A stretch of 31,649 bases of DNA, taken from NCBI GenBank assembly GCA_001803565.1, contig MHDQ01000128.1:1-31649 (forward strand). Reading direction: 5' to 3'. Shown piece by piece: positions 1-8,657 of this stretch. Position numbers and translations under genes: made by a program. The notes under the pieces are model-generated. The model ran no database searches, was not told where the DNA came from, and worked only from the letters and a program-made list of their open reading frames with translations. Position 1 is the stretch's first letter, and every line of letters starts with the position of its first letter. Source of the stretch: Nitrospinae bacterium RIFCSPLOWO2_12_FULL_45_22 (GTDB lineage Bacteria; 2-12-FULL-45-22).

Positions 1-2
1 AT

Positions 3-107
3 TATTATGCGGTGTTCTCACGTGATACTGCTACTGTCCCGAACTGGAACGATACGGTAACGGAGGGTCAGAATGCGGATACCGGTATTTCCCCGGTAGG
101 GCCATAA
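3..107 (+). CDS. C-terminal end of an unidentified protein (partial)
   Basis: An open frame runs in from the window edge and stops at TAA 105-107, giving 34 residues that begin YYAVFSRDTATVPNW and end ISPVGP. No domain can be named from so short a piece. The YYAVFS stretch loosely resembles the TYIAFAVFAEPG stretch of the remnant at 18897-19131, which could mean a similar beta-rich C-terminus, but that is a weak guess. Between its stop and the first glycosyltransferase at 384 there are 276 bases in which I see no convincing gene on either strand. This tail could itself be chance. Confidence 0.3.
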   Translation, partial: YYAVFSRDTATVPNWNDTVTEGQNADTGISPVGP

Positions 108-383
108 GCTATTAGCCCAAAGTACCTGTACCGAGGGCGTTCCCACCTAATGAGGCTCAGGGAAATGCCAGGAAGGGCCAATATCATTTAGATACATACC
201 ATACCCAGCGCTATTTTTGGCGAGGCTCATATCACTGGAACTCCGAATATTGGGTTGAGTTACCCAATTCCCTACCTGGACAGGTATTGTGATTGATCCA
301 GAAATCCTTATTATCTGGAGGAAATTACCGATGATATATATATTTTCTTCCAGGTATTTATAACCATAGTAAGGAATCATTTC

Positions 384-1622
384 ATGAAAATATTGGTTAT
401 TGCTCCTACTCCTTTTTTTGCGGACCGGGGCTGCCATATAAGGATCTATCGCGAAATTGATTATTTGCAGTCCAAGGGGCATCAGGTAGAGCTAGTTACC
501 TATCACCTGGGAGATAATCTGCCAGGCTTAAAAATCCACCGTACTATCAAACTCCCCTGGTATAGAAAGTTAGGTCCCGGACCATCTTTTCATAAACTCT
601 ATATTGACTTTCTCTTATTGTTTAAAGCCTTAAGAGTGATAGGCAAATTTAAACCAGACATCATTCATGCCCATCTTCACGAAGGGGCTATAATTGCTAA
701 AATATGTAGCTGGGTTTATAAAATACCGGTGGTCTTTGATGTACAGGGCTCCTTGGTGGGAGAGCTCAAAGCCCACAAATTTATCCGTAAAAATTCTTTT
801 TTGGGAAAAATCTTTCTATTCATAGAAAGTTGGACTTATCATACGGCTCATATCCTTTTTGTTAATACCAATTATACTGCCGAAAACCTTGTTCGGGATT
901 ATTCCTTAAATCGAGGGTCTATCTTAGTAATCCCTGATGCTGCTATAGATGCCTCCCCTATGACTTTGTTTAATCCACCCGATAGGAAGAGGTCTGAGTT
1001 AGCTATTCCCCTGAATAAGAAAATGGTGGTTTATTTGGGAGTGCTGGGCGAACACCAAGGAACCGACTTTTTGTTGCGGGTAATTCAATATGTCCTGAGA
1101 GAAAGGGACGATATCCATTTTCTTATCATGGGTTATCCCGATGAAAAGAAATATATGAACCTGGCCACAACATATAATATCGCTAAATATGTATCATTTA
1201 CCGGCAGGATACCCTTTACTCAGAGATGGGAATATCTCGCCGTAGGGGATATCGCCGTAGCACCCAAATTTATGGATGGAGGTGAAGGGAATGGCAAATT
1301 ATATGATTATATGATGGCTGGCCTTCCCACTGTTGTTTTTGACCATCCGGTAAACAGGGAAATATTGGGAGATAAAGGCATATATGCCAAAACAGCCGAC
1401 ATTGGCTCCTTCGGAGATTGTATCTTGAGGCTGCTAGGGGACAAAAAATATTATCAAGAAATGAGGGATAAGATAAGGTGCTCCCAGTTTGAGGAGGATG
1501 TATCCGGTAGAAATTCCTTCTTTGCTTTAGAGCAAGTCTTAGAATCTATCCATAGATCAGCAAAAAATGGCTATTTCTGTCACAAGATTCCTGAAAGTGA
1601 AGCAAATACCAGACCATATTAA
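384..1622 (+). CDS. Glycosyltransferase family 4 (GT-B fold)
   Basis: A 412-residue retaining GT4-type enzyme, expected to transfer a sugar from a nucleotide donor to a lipid-linked glycan at the cytoplasmic face. The N-terminal Rossmann half opens MKILVIAPTPFFADRG, the usual GT4 start with a Gly-containing acceptor loop, and contains KPDIIHAHLHEG. The C-terminal donor half contains VVYLGVLGEHQGTDFLL and the donor-site region GNGKLYDYMMAGLPTVV. This is the KLYDYM(A)AG variant, in which the classical EX7E pair is replaced by a more divergent motif. AAGGA lies just upstream of the ATG. The last ~20 residues (KNGYFCHKIPESEANTRPY) look unlike a GT4 end, and a Wzt remnant begins in another frame within them, so the gene end may be a recombination junction. 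Donor and acceptor sugars cannot be read from the sequence. Confidence 0.9.
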   Translation: MKILVIAPTPFFADRGCHIRIYREIDYLQSKGHQVELVTYHLGDNLPGLKIHRTIKLPWYRKLGPGPSFHKLYIDFLLLFKALRVIGKFKPDIIHAHLHEGAIIAKICSWVYKIPVVFDVQGSLVGELKAHKFIRKNSFLGKIFLFIESWTYHTAHILFVNTNYTAENLVRDYSLNRGSILVIPDAAIDASPMTLFNPPDRKRSELAIPLNKKMVVYLGVLGEHQGTDFLLRVIQYVLRERDDIHFLIMGYPDEKKYMNLATTYNIAKYVSFTGRIPFTQRWEYLAVGDIAVAPKFMDGGEGNGKLYDYMMAGLPTVVFDHPVNREILGDKGIYAKTADIGSFGDCILRLLGDKKYYQEMRDKIRCSQFEEDVSGRNSFFALEQVLESIHRSAKNGYFCHKIPESEANTRPY

Positions 1623-1906
1623 ACGGTGAAGACCCGGAGAGTGTCATTACTTGGTATAATGATCTGATGCGCAAGCGGACAGAGAAACGGGCGGATCAAC
1701 TCTCAAGTGGAGCAGTTCAACCCAGCTTGGTAGTTGAACACGGCAGCCGTATGGGAACACATAGGAAGCATCGATCTGTGCTGTCTACCTGTACGATACA
1801 CATTGTAGGACCACTAATATCTTGCATAGTGGTAACGGTCTGATAATTGAGCTTGAATACGGCCTTACTAAATCTCTTTCCAATATCATCTACTCCGACA
1901 CAAATT
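1601..1906 (+). pseudogene. Remnant of a Wzt-type ABC-transporter ATPase: linker and C-terminal glycan-binding domain
   Basis: The gap between two glycosyltransferase genes holds two overlapping reading frames that together read like the end of a Wzt protein. The first piece, from about 1601, contains ILNGEDPESVITWYNDLM, followed by a basic stretch and VVEHGSRMGTHR. The second piece, in another frame and ending at TAA 1904-1906, contains AVYLYD, then HSGNGLIIELEYG. In Wzt proteins the ATPase domain ends in a G-x-PEEVI-x-Y motif; the intact wzt here has GEPEEVIQAYHTDI. The C-terminal carbohydrate-binding domain of long Wzt proteins carries a G-GEA-I--V-L-D---SG-PL-I---Y pattern, which the two pieces match in order. 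A frameshift near 1760-1775 and loss of the whole nucleotide-binding domain make it non-functional. It probably marks the cut left edge of a cassette that once followed another wzm-wzt pair. Confidence 0.6.
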
Positions 1907-1949
1907 AAACGGCTGAGATGAGAATGTAAAAGGTATATAAGGACAATGG

Positions 1950-4337
1950 ATGAATAGTAAAGGTCAAAATCATATCGTTGTTGTGGAAGCTTACGAAGGT
2001 TTTATCGAGTATCTTTCTGATGAGTCAGAGGAACGAAATTCCTTTCAGGGGCTTGGTCTTCCAGTCGAAGAAATTGCCGAGCATCTTGATTGTCGAATTA
2101 CCATTCTTTGTTGGGATCAATGGTATCGTTATGAACTAAAGGAGACTTGGGGGTCAACACCAGCGACACGGCCAGTATCACAACCAGATTTTAGTAACAT
2201 GTCAAGAGTTTTGGAATCCAGCAGAATAAAGCGGATCCCTATTCCCGCGAGAGATCCTGAATACTGGCTTTTATTCGATGAAAAAGGTTTGAGTCCTCGT
2301 TCTCATGGGCTAATCAATGATAGCGGGTTATTATTTTTCGTTTCTTATTGTTTGAGCAAGGAACTTCGAGTATTTTATAATAATGACCCCTTCCAGGTTG
2401 TCATCCTGCCCATGTGGGGTGGCGTCGGATATGTTTCTCAGATGGCAAGGGCAACGCAGGTTTCTAACATGGTGGATGTGCCTTTCGTAGTTGTGGCTAC
2501 AGATAAATCTATTAATCGCCAGATGGCTAATCAGGAGGGAATCTGGACTCGCCAGGCGATTGTTCAACGTCAAATGGAAGATGTTTCGCTTGCTCTGGCC
2601 GACCTTGTGCTGATCTTCGGACCGAGGGGTAATGAGATCGCTATTGATGGCAGGCTTCCCGAATCTCCTTCCCCGGTTTGTGCACCCCGTTTTGTTGAGG
2701 ACTTGTTGGTCGATAAAATTGCCAATGCGTCAGCACAACCTGCTGATACTCACAGTCCTTTAGAATTTTTTCTTCACGAACCCCAACAGGCCGCATCAGG
2801 AGTGCTGACTCTCTTAGATGCCGTTACTCTTTTGACAAATAAGGGGATAAGATTAAATAGGCCGGTGATAAGTGCCGGACCACCCATGATTTTTGCTCCC
2901 ATGAAGCCAAGAACGTTTATGGATTATTGGTCGTCTCGGGGATCTGTGCGTGAACTTATCCGCGAACACCAATGGGAATGGAGGAGAGAATATTCCTACC
3001 TTGATCAGGTTTTCCGGGTTCGTCTTTATCTTAGTTTTTTTGACTATCTTCCAAATGTTTGGGCAGAACTTGCCCGAGGTTCTTTAGTGCTTCTTTCTCC
3101 ATCTGCAGCAGAGGGATTGGCTCCTGGAAAGATTCTTCCTCAGGAGGTCTTAATTCAGGGAGATCCAGTTCCTGAAAAAGTGGCAGATTCTCTGGAGAAA
3201 ATCGCAGGGACAGATATCAAAAAACTCGATCAGATCAGACGAGAGTTATGTGCACGGGTTGTAGAAGCGCACCGAGGAAAGGGGCGACGGCGTCTTATCG
3301 AAAAAACTACCAAAGCCCTTGGACAGATCCTTCAGTCTCCCCCTGAACCACAAGACCTATCACGAATCTCTCTTATGTTTTTTGATCGCCGTGTATCCCT
3401 TCGGACACTTGCACAGAAAGACAAACCACCTCCCTTGCCAGAACCAAGATCAGGCATAAAAAAAGGAACACTGTCTGTTGTTGTGATCTGCTATGAGGAG
3501 GGGTCCATGATCAAGGAAGCTCTAGATAGCGTTTGGGCTTCAGAGCGGCAACCTGATGAGGTGCTTCTCGTCGATGACGGTTCACATGGAGATGAAACCC
3601 TTACAAATATTAGAGAACTTGAAAAGGATGCATCAAAAAAAGGATTCCCTTTAAGGGTTATTCAACAAAGGAACCGAGGATTAGCTTCGGCTAGGAATGC
3701 CGGCCTTGGGGCAGCAAAAGGAGAATTTATCTCCTTCCTCGATGGAGATGATATGATTGAACCTCAGTTCTATCGGATTGCCCTTGAAATTCTCGAGAGG
3801 TATCCGCGTTTGGGGGGGGTCGCCGCATGGGCATTACTCTTTGGTGCTGATATTACCGACGGCTTTTGGAATGCCCCGCAGCCGGAATTTCCTTTTTTAT
3901 TTATTGAGAATAGTATAATCGTTCCCTGTTTGACACGTACGGAACTTTTACGGGATCTTGGCGGTTATGATATCCGTCAACGTTATAATTACGAAGACTG
4001 GGAATTAGGTATTCGAATGCTCGTGTCGGGCTGGCCGATTGTTACTGTTCCCATGCATCTTTTAAAGTATCGTGTCCGTACAAATTCACTCTACCGGAGT
4101 ATGACCTACGTGCAGAATCAAGTTATGCGAGAACTTTTGTTAAACACTCATCGGGAGACAGTTTCCAAATTCTCTGTCGAAATTGCTATGCAATTGGAAA
4201 ATCAATGGATGAAATCCATCCATCCTGATTTAACACCACCCATTTCGATACAAGGCAATAACAATACTGTTTCCTTCTGCAGAAGGCTCTCGCAAAAGGT
4301 TCGAAGGCTTCTTACGCGTACACTAATAACAAACTAA
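1950..4337 (+). CDS. Two-domain protein: degenerate GT-B domain fused to a GT2 glycosyltransferase
   Basis: 795 residues, more than twice the size of a single transferase. Residues ~1-480 resemble a GT4/GT-B fold: a Rossmann-like half with VPFVVVATDKS and ALADLVLIFGPRGNEI, then a segment with FDYLPNVWAELARGSLVLLSP. That segment lines up with ENFPNTCIEAMCSGLPVIAS of the next gene, but the first Glu of EX7E is Asp. From about residue 506 a GT2 (GT-A) domain starts (GTLSVVVICYEEGSMIKEAL). It has LLVDDGS with Asp542-Asp543, LDGDD at 597-601 as the metal-binding DXD, and an ED pair at 682-683 (NYEDWELG) as the likely catalytic base. The GT2 half therefore looks active, while the GT-B half may be altered. 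AAGGA at 1939-1943 supports the start. The next gene has the same architecture, suggesting duplication or co-inheritance. Confidence 0.82.
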   Translation: MNSKGQNHIVVVEAYEGFIEYLSDESEERNSFQGLGLPVEEIAEHLDCRITILCWDQWYRYELKETWGSTPATRPVSQPDFSNMSRVLESSRIKRIPIPARDPEYWLLFDEKGLSPRSHGLINDSGLLFFVSYCLSKELRVFYNNDPFQVVILPMWGGVGYVSQMARATQVSNMVDVPFVVVATDKSINRQMANQEGIWTRQAIVQRQMEDVSLALADLVLIFGPRGNEIAIDGRLPESPSPVCAPRFVEDLLVDKIANASAQPADTHSPLEFFLHEPQQAASGVLTLLDAVTLLTNKGIRLNRPVISAGPPMIFAPMKPRTFMDYWSSRGSVRELIREHQWEWRREYSYLDQVFRVRLYLSFFDYLPNVWAELARGSLVLLSPSAAEGLAPGKILPQEVLIQGDPVPEKVADSLEKIAGTDIKKLDQIRRELCARVVEAHRGKGRRRLIEKTTKALGQILQSPPEPQDLSRISLMFFDRRVSLRTLAQKDKPPPLPEPRSGIKKGTLSVVVICYEEGSMIKEALDSVWASERQPDEVLLVDDGSHGDETLTNIRELEKDASKKGFPLRVIQQRNRGLASARNAGLGAAKGEFISFLDGDDMIEPQFYRIALEILERYPRLGGVAAWALLFGADITDGFWNAPQPEFPFLFIENSIIVPCLTRTELLRDLGGYDIRQRYNYEDWELGIRMLVSGWPIVTVPMHLLKYRVRTNSLYRSMTYVQNQVMRELLLNTHRETVSKFSVEIAMQLENQWMKSIHPDLTPPISIQGNNNTVSFCRRLSQKVRRLLTRTLITN

Positions 4338-4353
4338 AGGATACGAGTCTTTT

Positions 4354-6600
4354 ATGAAACATCTGATCATCTGCCGTGAATATCCTCCTGCACCTGGAGG
4401 AGGTGTTGGAACTTACGTACATAATATATCCCAATTGCTTGCCCAAAGTGGGGAGACTGTCCACATAATTGGACAACTTTGGGAAGGAGCTGAGGAAAAA
4501 GTCGAAGAGAAGTGTCATGGAAGGTTAATCATTCACCGCGTTCATTTCGAAGACTGGAAATTATCTTCTGGCCGGATACTGGGTTCCACTAACAAGTCCA
4601 AAGAAGAGAAAGGCCTTCTTGAATCAAATTTCTATCCTCAATGTTTTTCCTGGCAATCTGGTCTTCTTGCTGAAAGGCTTGTTGATCAGGAAGGAATTGA
4701 CATAATTGAAGCGCAGGAGTATGAGGCGCCCCTGTATTTTTTCCAGTTTCGACGCGCTCTGGGGCTTGGACCAAAACGGCATCCCCCTTGTATCGTACAC
4801 CTACATTCTCCTACCGAATTTATCGCTCAATACAACGATTGGAATATTAGTTCGCCTGCTGTGCAAACGGCAAAACGGCTTGAAGATTACAGCATTGCAA
4901 CAGCAGATGCATTACTTTGCCCCAGCCGATATCTCGCGCATCAAGTAGAAGCTTATTATGGATTGGCAGAAAATACCGTATGGATCATTCCGTGTCCTAT
5001 GGGAGACAATCCTATGCTCGAAAGGAATAAAGACACGTGGGAACATGGAACAATCTGTTATGTAGGGCGACTTGAAATGCGCAAGGGAGTAATAGAGTGG
5101 ATTGATGCTGCTGTTGCGGTTGCTCGTGAATATCCGACAGCATATTTTGAATTTGTCGGCGCTAATGTTCTCGGTAATGCTTGGATGGAGGGCGAGGAGT
5201 TTGTGGAAAGTCGGATTCCAGATGATCTACGGATGAGGTTTTACTTTCACGGCCAAAAAAAGAGATCTGCTATCCCACAGGTCCTGGTAGGTGCCCGTAT
5301 GGCTGTCGTTCCATCTCGCTGGGAGAATTTTCCTAACACTTGCATTGAGGCCATGTGTTCAGGTCTCCCAGTGATTGCGTCGCGTGATGGAGGGATGGCA
5401 GAGATGATCAAGGATGGCCAAACGGGTTGGCTGGCCAGCAAGACAGGATGTGAAGGTCTTGCAGATGCCCTCGGACGTGCGTTGGGGACCCCGTCGGCAA
5501 AGATTGCCGAAATGGGACGTAATGCATCGTTGGACATAAGAAGGATGTGCGATAACAAGAAAATTGTGGAAAGCCATTTAGATTTCCGCAGTCAGATTGT
5601 TAATCAAGGCGCAAAACGTTCTTTGTACCTGCCATTGAATTTGCCTTGGGCCAAAAGGCCACTTTCTGATGAGTCAGAGCGCCGAACTCCAAAAAAGAAT
5701 TCTGAGAAAGGTCTCGCCATTGTAATCACCTGCGCCAATAACGGCCGATTCCTCGACGAATGCTTGAGGAGTATTGAACGGCAGACTCGCAGGCCGGCGT
5801 CTGTTGTTATTGTGGATGACAAATCGACAGAGGAGTTAACATTGAAAGCTCTCAACAAAGCACAACAAGAAGGATGGCGGATTATTCAAAAAAGAAAGGG
5901 GGATCTTTTACCTGCTAAGAATACCGGTATCGAAGCAATTCTCAGTTCTGAGCCAAATCTCCTTGGTTTTGCTTTTCTCAATACGGAGGACCGGCTGCAG
6001 CTAGGCTTTGTTGCAGCATGCGAATCGGTTCTTCAACATTGCCCTGAAGTTGGTATCGTTTCCTGCTGGACTCATTATCTCTGGAGTGATGGGAGAATCT
6101 GGATCAGACCTTGTCCCAGCTTCCCTTACCAGTGGTTATCCAACGATGCGGTTCCTTTTAGTGCCATACGAACCGATGCATTGCGTGAAGCTGGTTACTT
6201 TCGTTCCGTAATGAGTCGAGAGTACGATGATTGGGATCTTTTTAATGCCGTAATGGCAGCAGGTTGGGTTGCTGTAACCATACCTGAGATACTTGGTGAA
6301 CACTGGTTCATAGATGACTCAATGCTCCAAACGAGTCTTCATATCTATGGGAAGATGCGTCGAGAACTTCTTGAAAGATTTCCAGATTTAGTCGCACGTG
6401 ATGCCAAGGATATCATTCTTCTCTCTGTGTGTGATACAACAAGGTTATTACGCGAAAAACATTTCAAAATATGGCTACAATGTGCAATAAAACGAATGTT
6501 ACCCTACTCCGCTCTATGGGTTCTTAAGAAAGTAAAAAACAAAATGCTTCGGAATGGCCCAGCTTGGATGTCTAACTTTATTTTTCGTGTGACGAGTTGA
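4354..6600 (+). CDS. Two-domain GT4 + GT2 glycosyltransferase fusion
   Basis: 748 residues with the same order of domains as its upstream neighbour. The N-terminal GT4 (about 1-420) begins MKHLIICREYPPAPGGGVGTYV, a typical acceptor-loop start. It has ICYVGRLEMRKGVIEW for the donor domain and an intact EX7E (WENFPNTCIEAMCSGLPV, Glu324 and Glu332), so this half is probably catalytic. The C-terminal GT2-like half starts near residue 453 (GLAIVITCANNGRFL) and keeps VIVDDKS (Asp488-Asp489) and an RSVMSREYDDWDL segment. The DXD position reads FLNTEDRL (543-546), a non-standard metal site, so its activity is uncertain. The two fusions thus each carry one clearly conserved domain and one altered domain, in opposite halves. 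It follows the previous stop by 16 bases, with AAAGGAT in the gap. Confidence 0.85.
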   Translation: MKHLIICREYPPAPGGGVGTYVHNISQLLAQSGETVHIIGQLWEGAEEKVEEKCHGRLIIHRVHFEDWKLSSGRILGSTNKSKEEKGLLESNFYPQCFSWQSGLLAERLVDQEGIDIIEAQEYEAPLYFFQFRRALGLGPKRHPPCIVHLHSPTEFIAQYNDWNISSPAVQTAKRLEDYSIATADALLCPSRYLAHQVEAYYGLAENTVWIIPCPMGDNPMLERNKDTWEHGTICYVGRLEMRKGVIEWIDAAVAVAREYPTAYFEFVGANVLGNAWMEGEEFVESRIPDDLRMRFYFHGQKKRSAIPQVLVGARMAVVPSRWENFPNTCIEAMCSGLPVIASRDGGMAEMIKDGQTGWLASKTGCEGLADALGRALGTPSAKIAEMGRNASLDIRRMCDNKKIVESHLDFRSQIVNQGAKRSLYLPLNLPWAKRPLSDESERRTPKKNSEKGLAIVITCANNGRFLDECLRSIERQTRRPASVVIVDDKSTEELTLKALNKAQQEGWRIIQKRKGDLLPAKNTGIEAILSSEPNLLGFAFLNTEDRLQLGFVAACESVLQHCPEVGIVSCWTHYLWSDGRIWIRPCPSFPYQWLSNDAVPFSAIRTDALREAGYFRSVMSREYDDWDLFNAVMAAGWVAVTIPEILGEHWFIDDSMLQTSLHIYGKMRRELLERFPDLVARDAKDIILLSVCDTTRLLREKHFKIWLQCAIKRMLPYSALWVLKKVKNKMLRNGPAWMSNFIFRVTS

Positions 6601-6619
6601 TATGGAAAGGTGTACAGGC

Positions 6620-7561
6620 ATGAATATACTTATATCGGCTATAATATGCACGCATAATCGTGCTAAGTATTTGACAAAAGCAATTCAAAGCCTGGTGGAT
6701 CAATGCACACCCAAAGACAAGTACGAAATCATAATAATAGACAACTGCTCAACGGATTCCACGAAAGAAGTAGTAGAACGATTTATAGGCAACAGCAATA
6801 TAAAATACATCTATGAATCAACCTTGAGTCTTTCATTTGCACGGAACACTGGCTGGAGCAATGCAAAGGGAAAGTATGTTGCTTACCTGGATGATGATGC
6901 TGTTGCTTGTCCAGTTTGGCTTGACAAAATTTTAGAAGTATTTGAAACCGTAACACCGAGACCCGGTTGCGTAGGTGGGAGGGTAGAATCAATATGGGAA
7001 TCTCCTAGGCCGAGATGGTTGTCAGATTGGCTTTTACATGGTCTTACCATCATAGATTGGTCAGAAACTCCGCATGTTTTGACTAATCTTTCTGCGGAAT
7101 GGCTCGTTGGAGCTAATATTGCTTTTCCGATTGAAATTCTTAAAAGCGTTGGTGGATTTACCTCAAGTCTTGACCGGGTGGGGAATAATCTCTTATCAAG
7201 TGGTGATGTATTCCTTGAAAAACAAATCACCAAAATGGGATATTCCTGCTTTTATCATCCAGACATCGCTATCGGACATCACATATTTGAATCGCGACTT
7301 AGTCAGGCCTGGTTCATTCGTAGGTATTACTGGCAGGGCATTTCTGATGCGGTAATGCAAATACTTCAAGAAAGACCTTCAACATTAAAGCGATTACGCT
7401 TTTCTATCTCGGAGGCGGGAATCTTTTTACGATCACCAAAAAAAATAATTACTCTTATGTTGCCAACAAGTGATCCAGAACAGTTTACTCAAAAATGTTT
7501 TGATTTAATAACATTGGGGCATATATACGGCTTATTAAGATTTGCGAACCGATGGCTATAA
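6620..7561 (+). CDS. Glycosyltransferase family 2
   Basis: A GT-A enzyme of about 313 residues: ISAIICTHNRAKYLTKAIQS at the N-terminus, IIIIDNCSTDST for the nucleotide-binding loop, SFARNTGWSNAKGKYVAYLDDDA with Asp91-93 as the metal-binding DXD, then a GANIAFPIEILKSVGGF acceptor segment. I chose the ATG at 6620 because GGAAAGG sits 9-10 bases upstream. An in-frame ATG at 6602 would add six residues (MERCTG) but has no ribosome binding site. It overlaps the next gene by 10 bases, so the two are probably translationally coupled. The expected product is one glycosidic linkage in the repeat unit; sugars unknown. Confidence 0.87.
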   Translation: MNILISAIICTHNRAKYLTKAIQSLVDQCTPKDKYEIIIIDNCSTDSTKEVVERFIGNSNIKYIYESTLSLSFARNTGWSNAKGKYVAYLDDDAVACPVWLDKILEVFETVTPRPGCVGGRVESIWESPRPRWLSDWLLHGLTIIDWSETPHVLTNLSAEWLVGANIAFPIEILKSVGGFTSSLDRVGNNLLSSGDVFLEKQITKMGYSCFYHPDIAIGHHIFESRLSQAWFIRRYYWQGISDAVMQILQERPSTLKRLRFSISEAGIFLRSPKKIITLMLPTSDPEQFTQKCFDLITLGHIYGLLRFANRWL

Positions 7562-8634
7562 ATATACATCTAATTCGCACCCAACGTCCTCATTGGGGTA
7601 CATACTCAGGCATAAATCAGTTTTTAAAATATGTTGATCATAACAAATATCACATAGATGTTTATGTTGCATCAGATCATGATGGAGATTTTCCAATACG
7701 AAACCGAGTGGTACAAAAATGGTTACGTTATATAGTGCAACGAAACGGTATGCAATATTATAAGCTGAGCGACCTGACTGCTGAGATCAAAGCGTTCCGT
7801 AAATGCTGGTGGAATAAAATCGATATAATCCATTATATGGATGGCGAGCACTCGGCGCAGTATTTGTCCTGGTTATGCAAACTACATCGAAGAATGAGGC
7901 CGAAAATAGTTGCTACGTATCACCAGCCTCCGGAACTGTTAGATTCACTTATTCGCAAGGATGTCATCTCCAGGTTCGATTACATCACCGTAGTATCGCC
8001 GGAGCAAGTATCTTACTTTAAACAATTTGTGCCATCTGATAAAATACAGTTAATTCTGCATGGCATAGACACTCACCATTTTAAGCCGGGCGGTACTCTA
8101 AAAGATAAAAATAAGTTCAAATGTATAACGACGGGCCACTGGCTAAGGGATTTCAAGGCTGTACGAGAGGTAGCAGAGAAATTGATGGCATATAAGGACA
8201 TAGAGTTTTACGTTATGACGTCTAAATTAACAGGTCCTAGAGTAACCGGACTGGAAGGTCTAGCAAACGTTACGCTATATAGAGATCATATTGATGATGC
8301 AAGATTATTAGAACTGTACCAGCAGTCAGATATATTGTTCCTGCCTTTGTTACAGTCTACGGCAAATAATGGGATTCTTGAAGGGATTGCTTGCGGGTTA
8401 CCGGTAGTGTCAACTTACTTGCCATCCGTGAAGGCATATCTACCGGGGAAGGAAGCTGTCTTGATAAAAGATAACGATCCAAAACAAATCGTAGATGCGA
8501 TATTGCATTTGGTTCATAACCCGGAGGACTGTAAAAATATGGCGTTAGAAGCTCGCAAGAGGGCTGAAGAACTTGATTGGCAGAACATCGCCCCACAATA
8601 TGAAGCGGTCTATTCTAAACTAAAAAGTAGTTAA
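7552..8634 (+). CDS. Glycosyltransferase family 4
   Basis: A 360-residue GT-B enzyme. The N-terminal half has WGTYSGINQFLKYV (acceptor loop with Gly), IDIIHYMDGEH and KIVATYHQPPE. The donor half has FKCITTGHWLRDFKAVREV and DILFLPLLQSTANNGILEGIACGLPVVST. At the EX7E site the second Glu is kept (ILEG), but the first falls on Ser, so the sugar-ring contact is changed and activity may differ from standard GT4. The start overlaps the end of the upstream GT2 by 10 bases in another frame, and a downstream gap of 23 bases leads into the radical SAM gene. Its composition is AT-rich, unlike the GT4-GT2 fusions just before it. Confidence 0.87.
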   Translation: MAINIHLIRTQRPHWGTYSGINQFLKYVDHNKYHIDVYVASDHDGDFPIRNRVVQKWLRYIVQRNGMQYYKLSDLTAEIKAFRKCWWNKIDIIHYMDGEHSAQYLSWLCKLHRRMRPKIVATYHQPPELLDSLIRKDVISRFDYITVVSPEQVSYFKQFVPSDKIQLILHGIDTHHFKPGGTLKDKNKFKCITTGHWLRDFKAVREVAEKLMAYKDIEFYVMTSKLTGPRVTGLEGLANVTLYRDHIDDARLLELYQQSDILFLPLLQSTANNGILEGIACGLPVVSTYLPSVKAYLPGKEAVLIKDNDPKQIVDAILHLVHNPEDCKNMALEARKRAEELDWQNIAPQYEAVYSKLKSS

Positions 8635-8657
8635 TCCGATATTATACGGACAATGGT

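Noticed and set aside
147-482. Minus-strand ORF of 111 codons covering the gap before the first GT4
   Set aside because: It overlaps the start of a clear GT4 gene, shows no family motif, and every other gene is on the plus strand. The part in the gap (SITIPVQVGNW...) may be chance.
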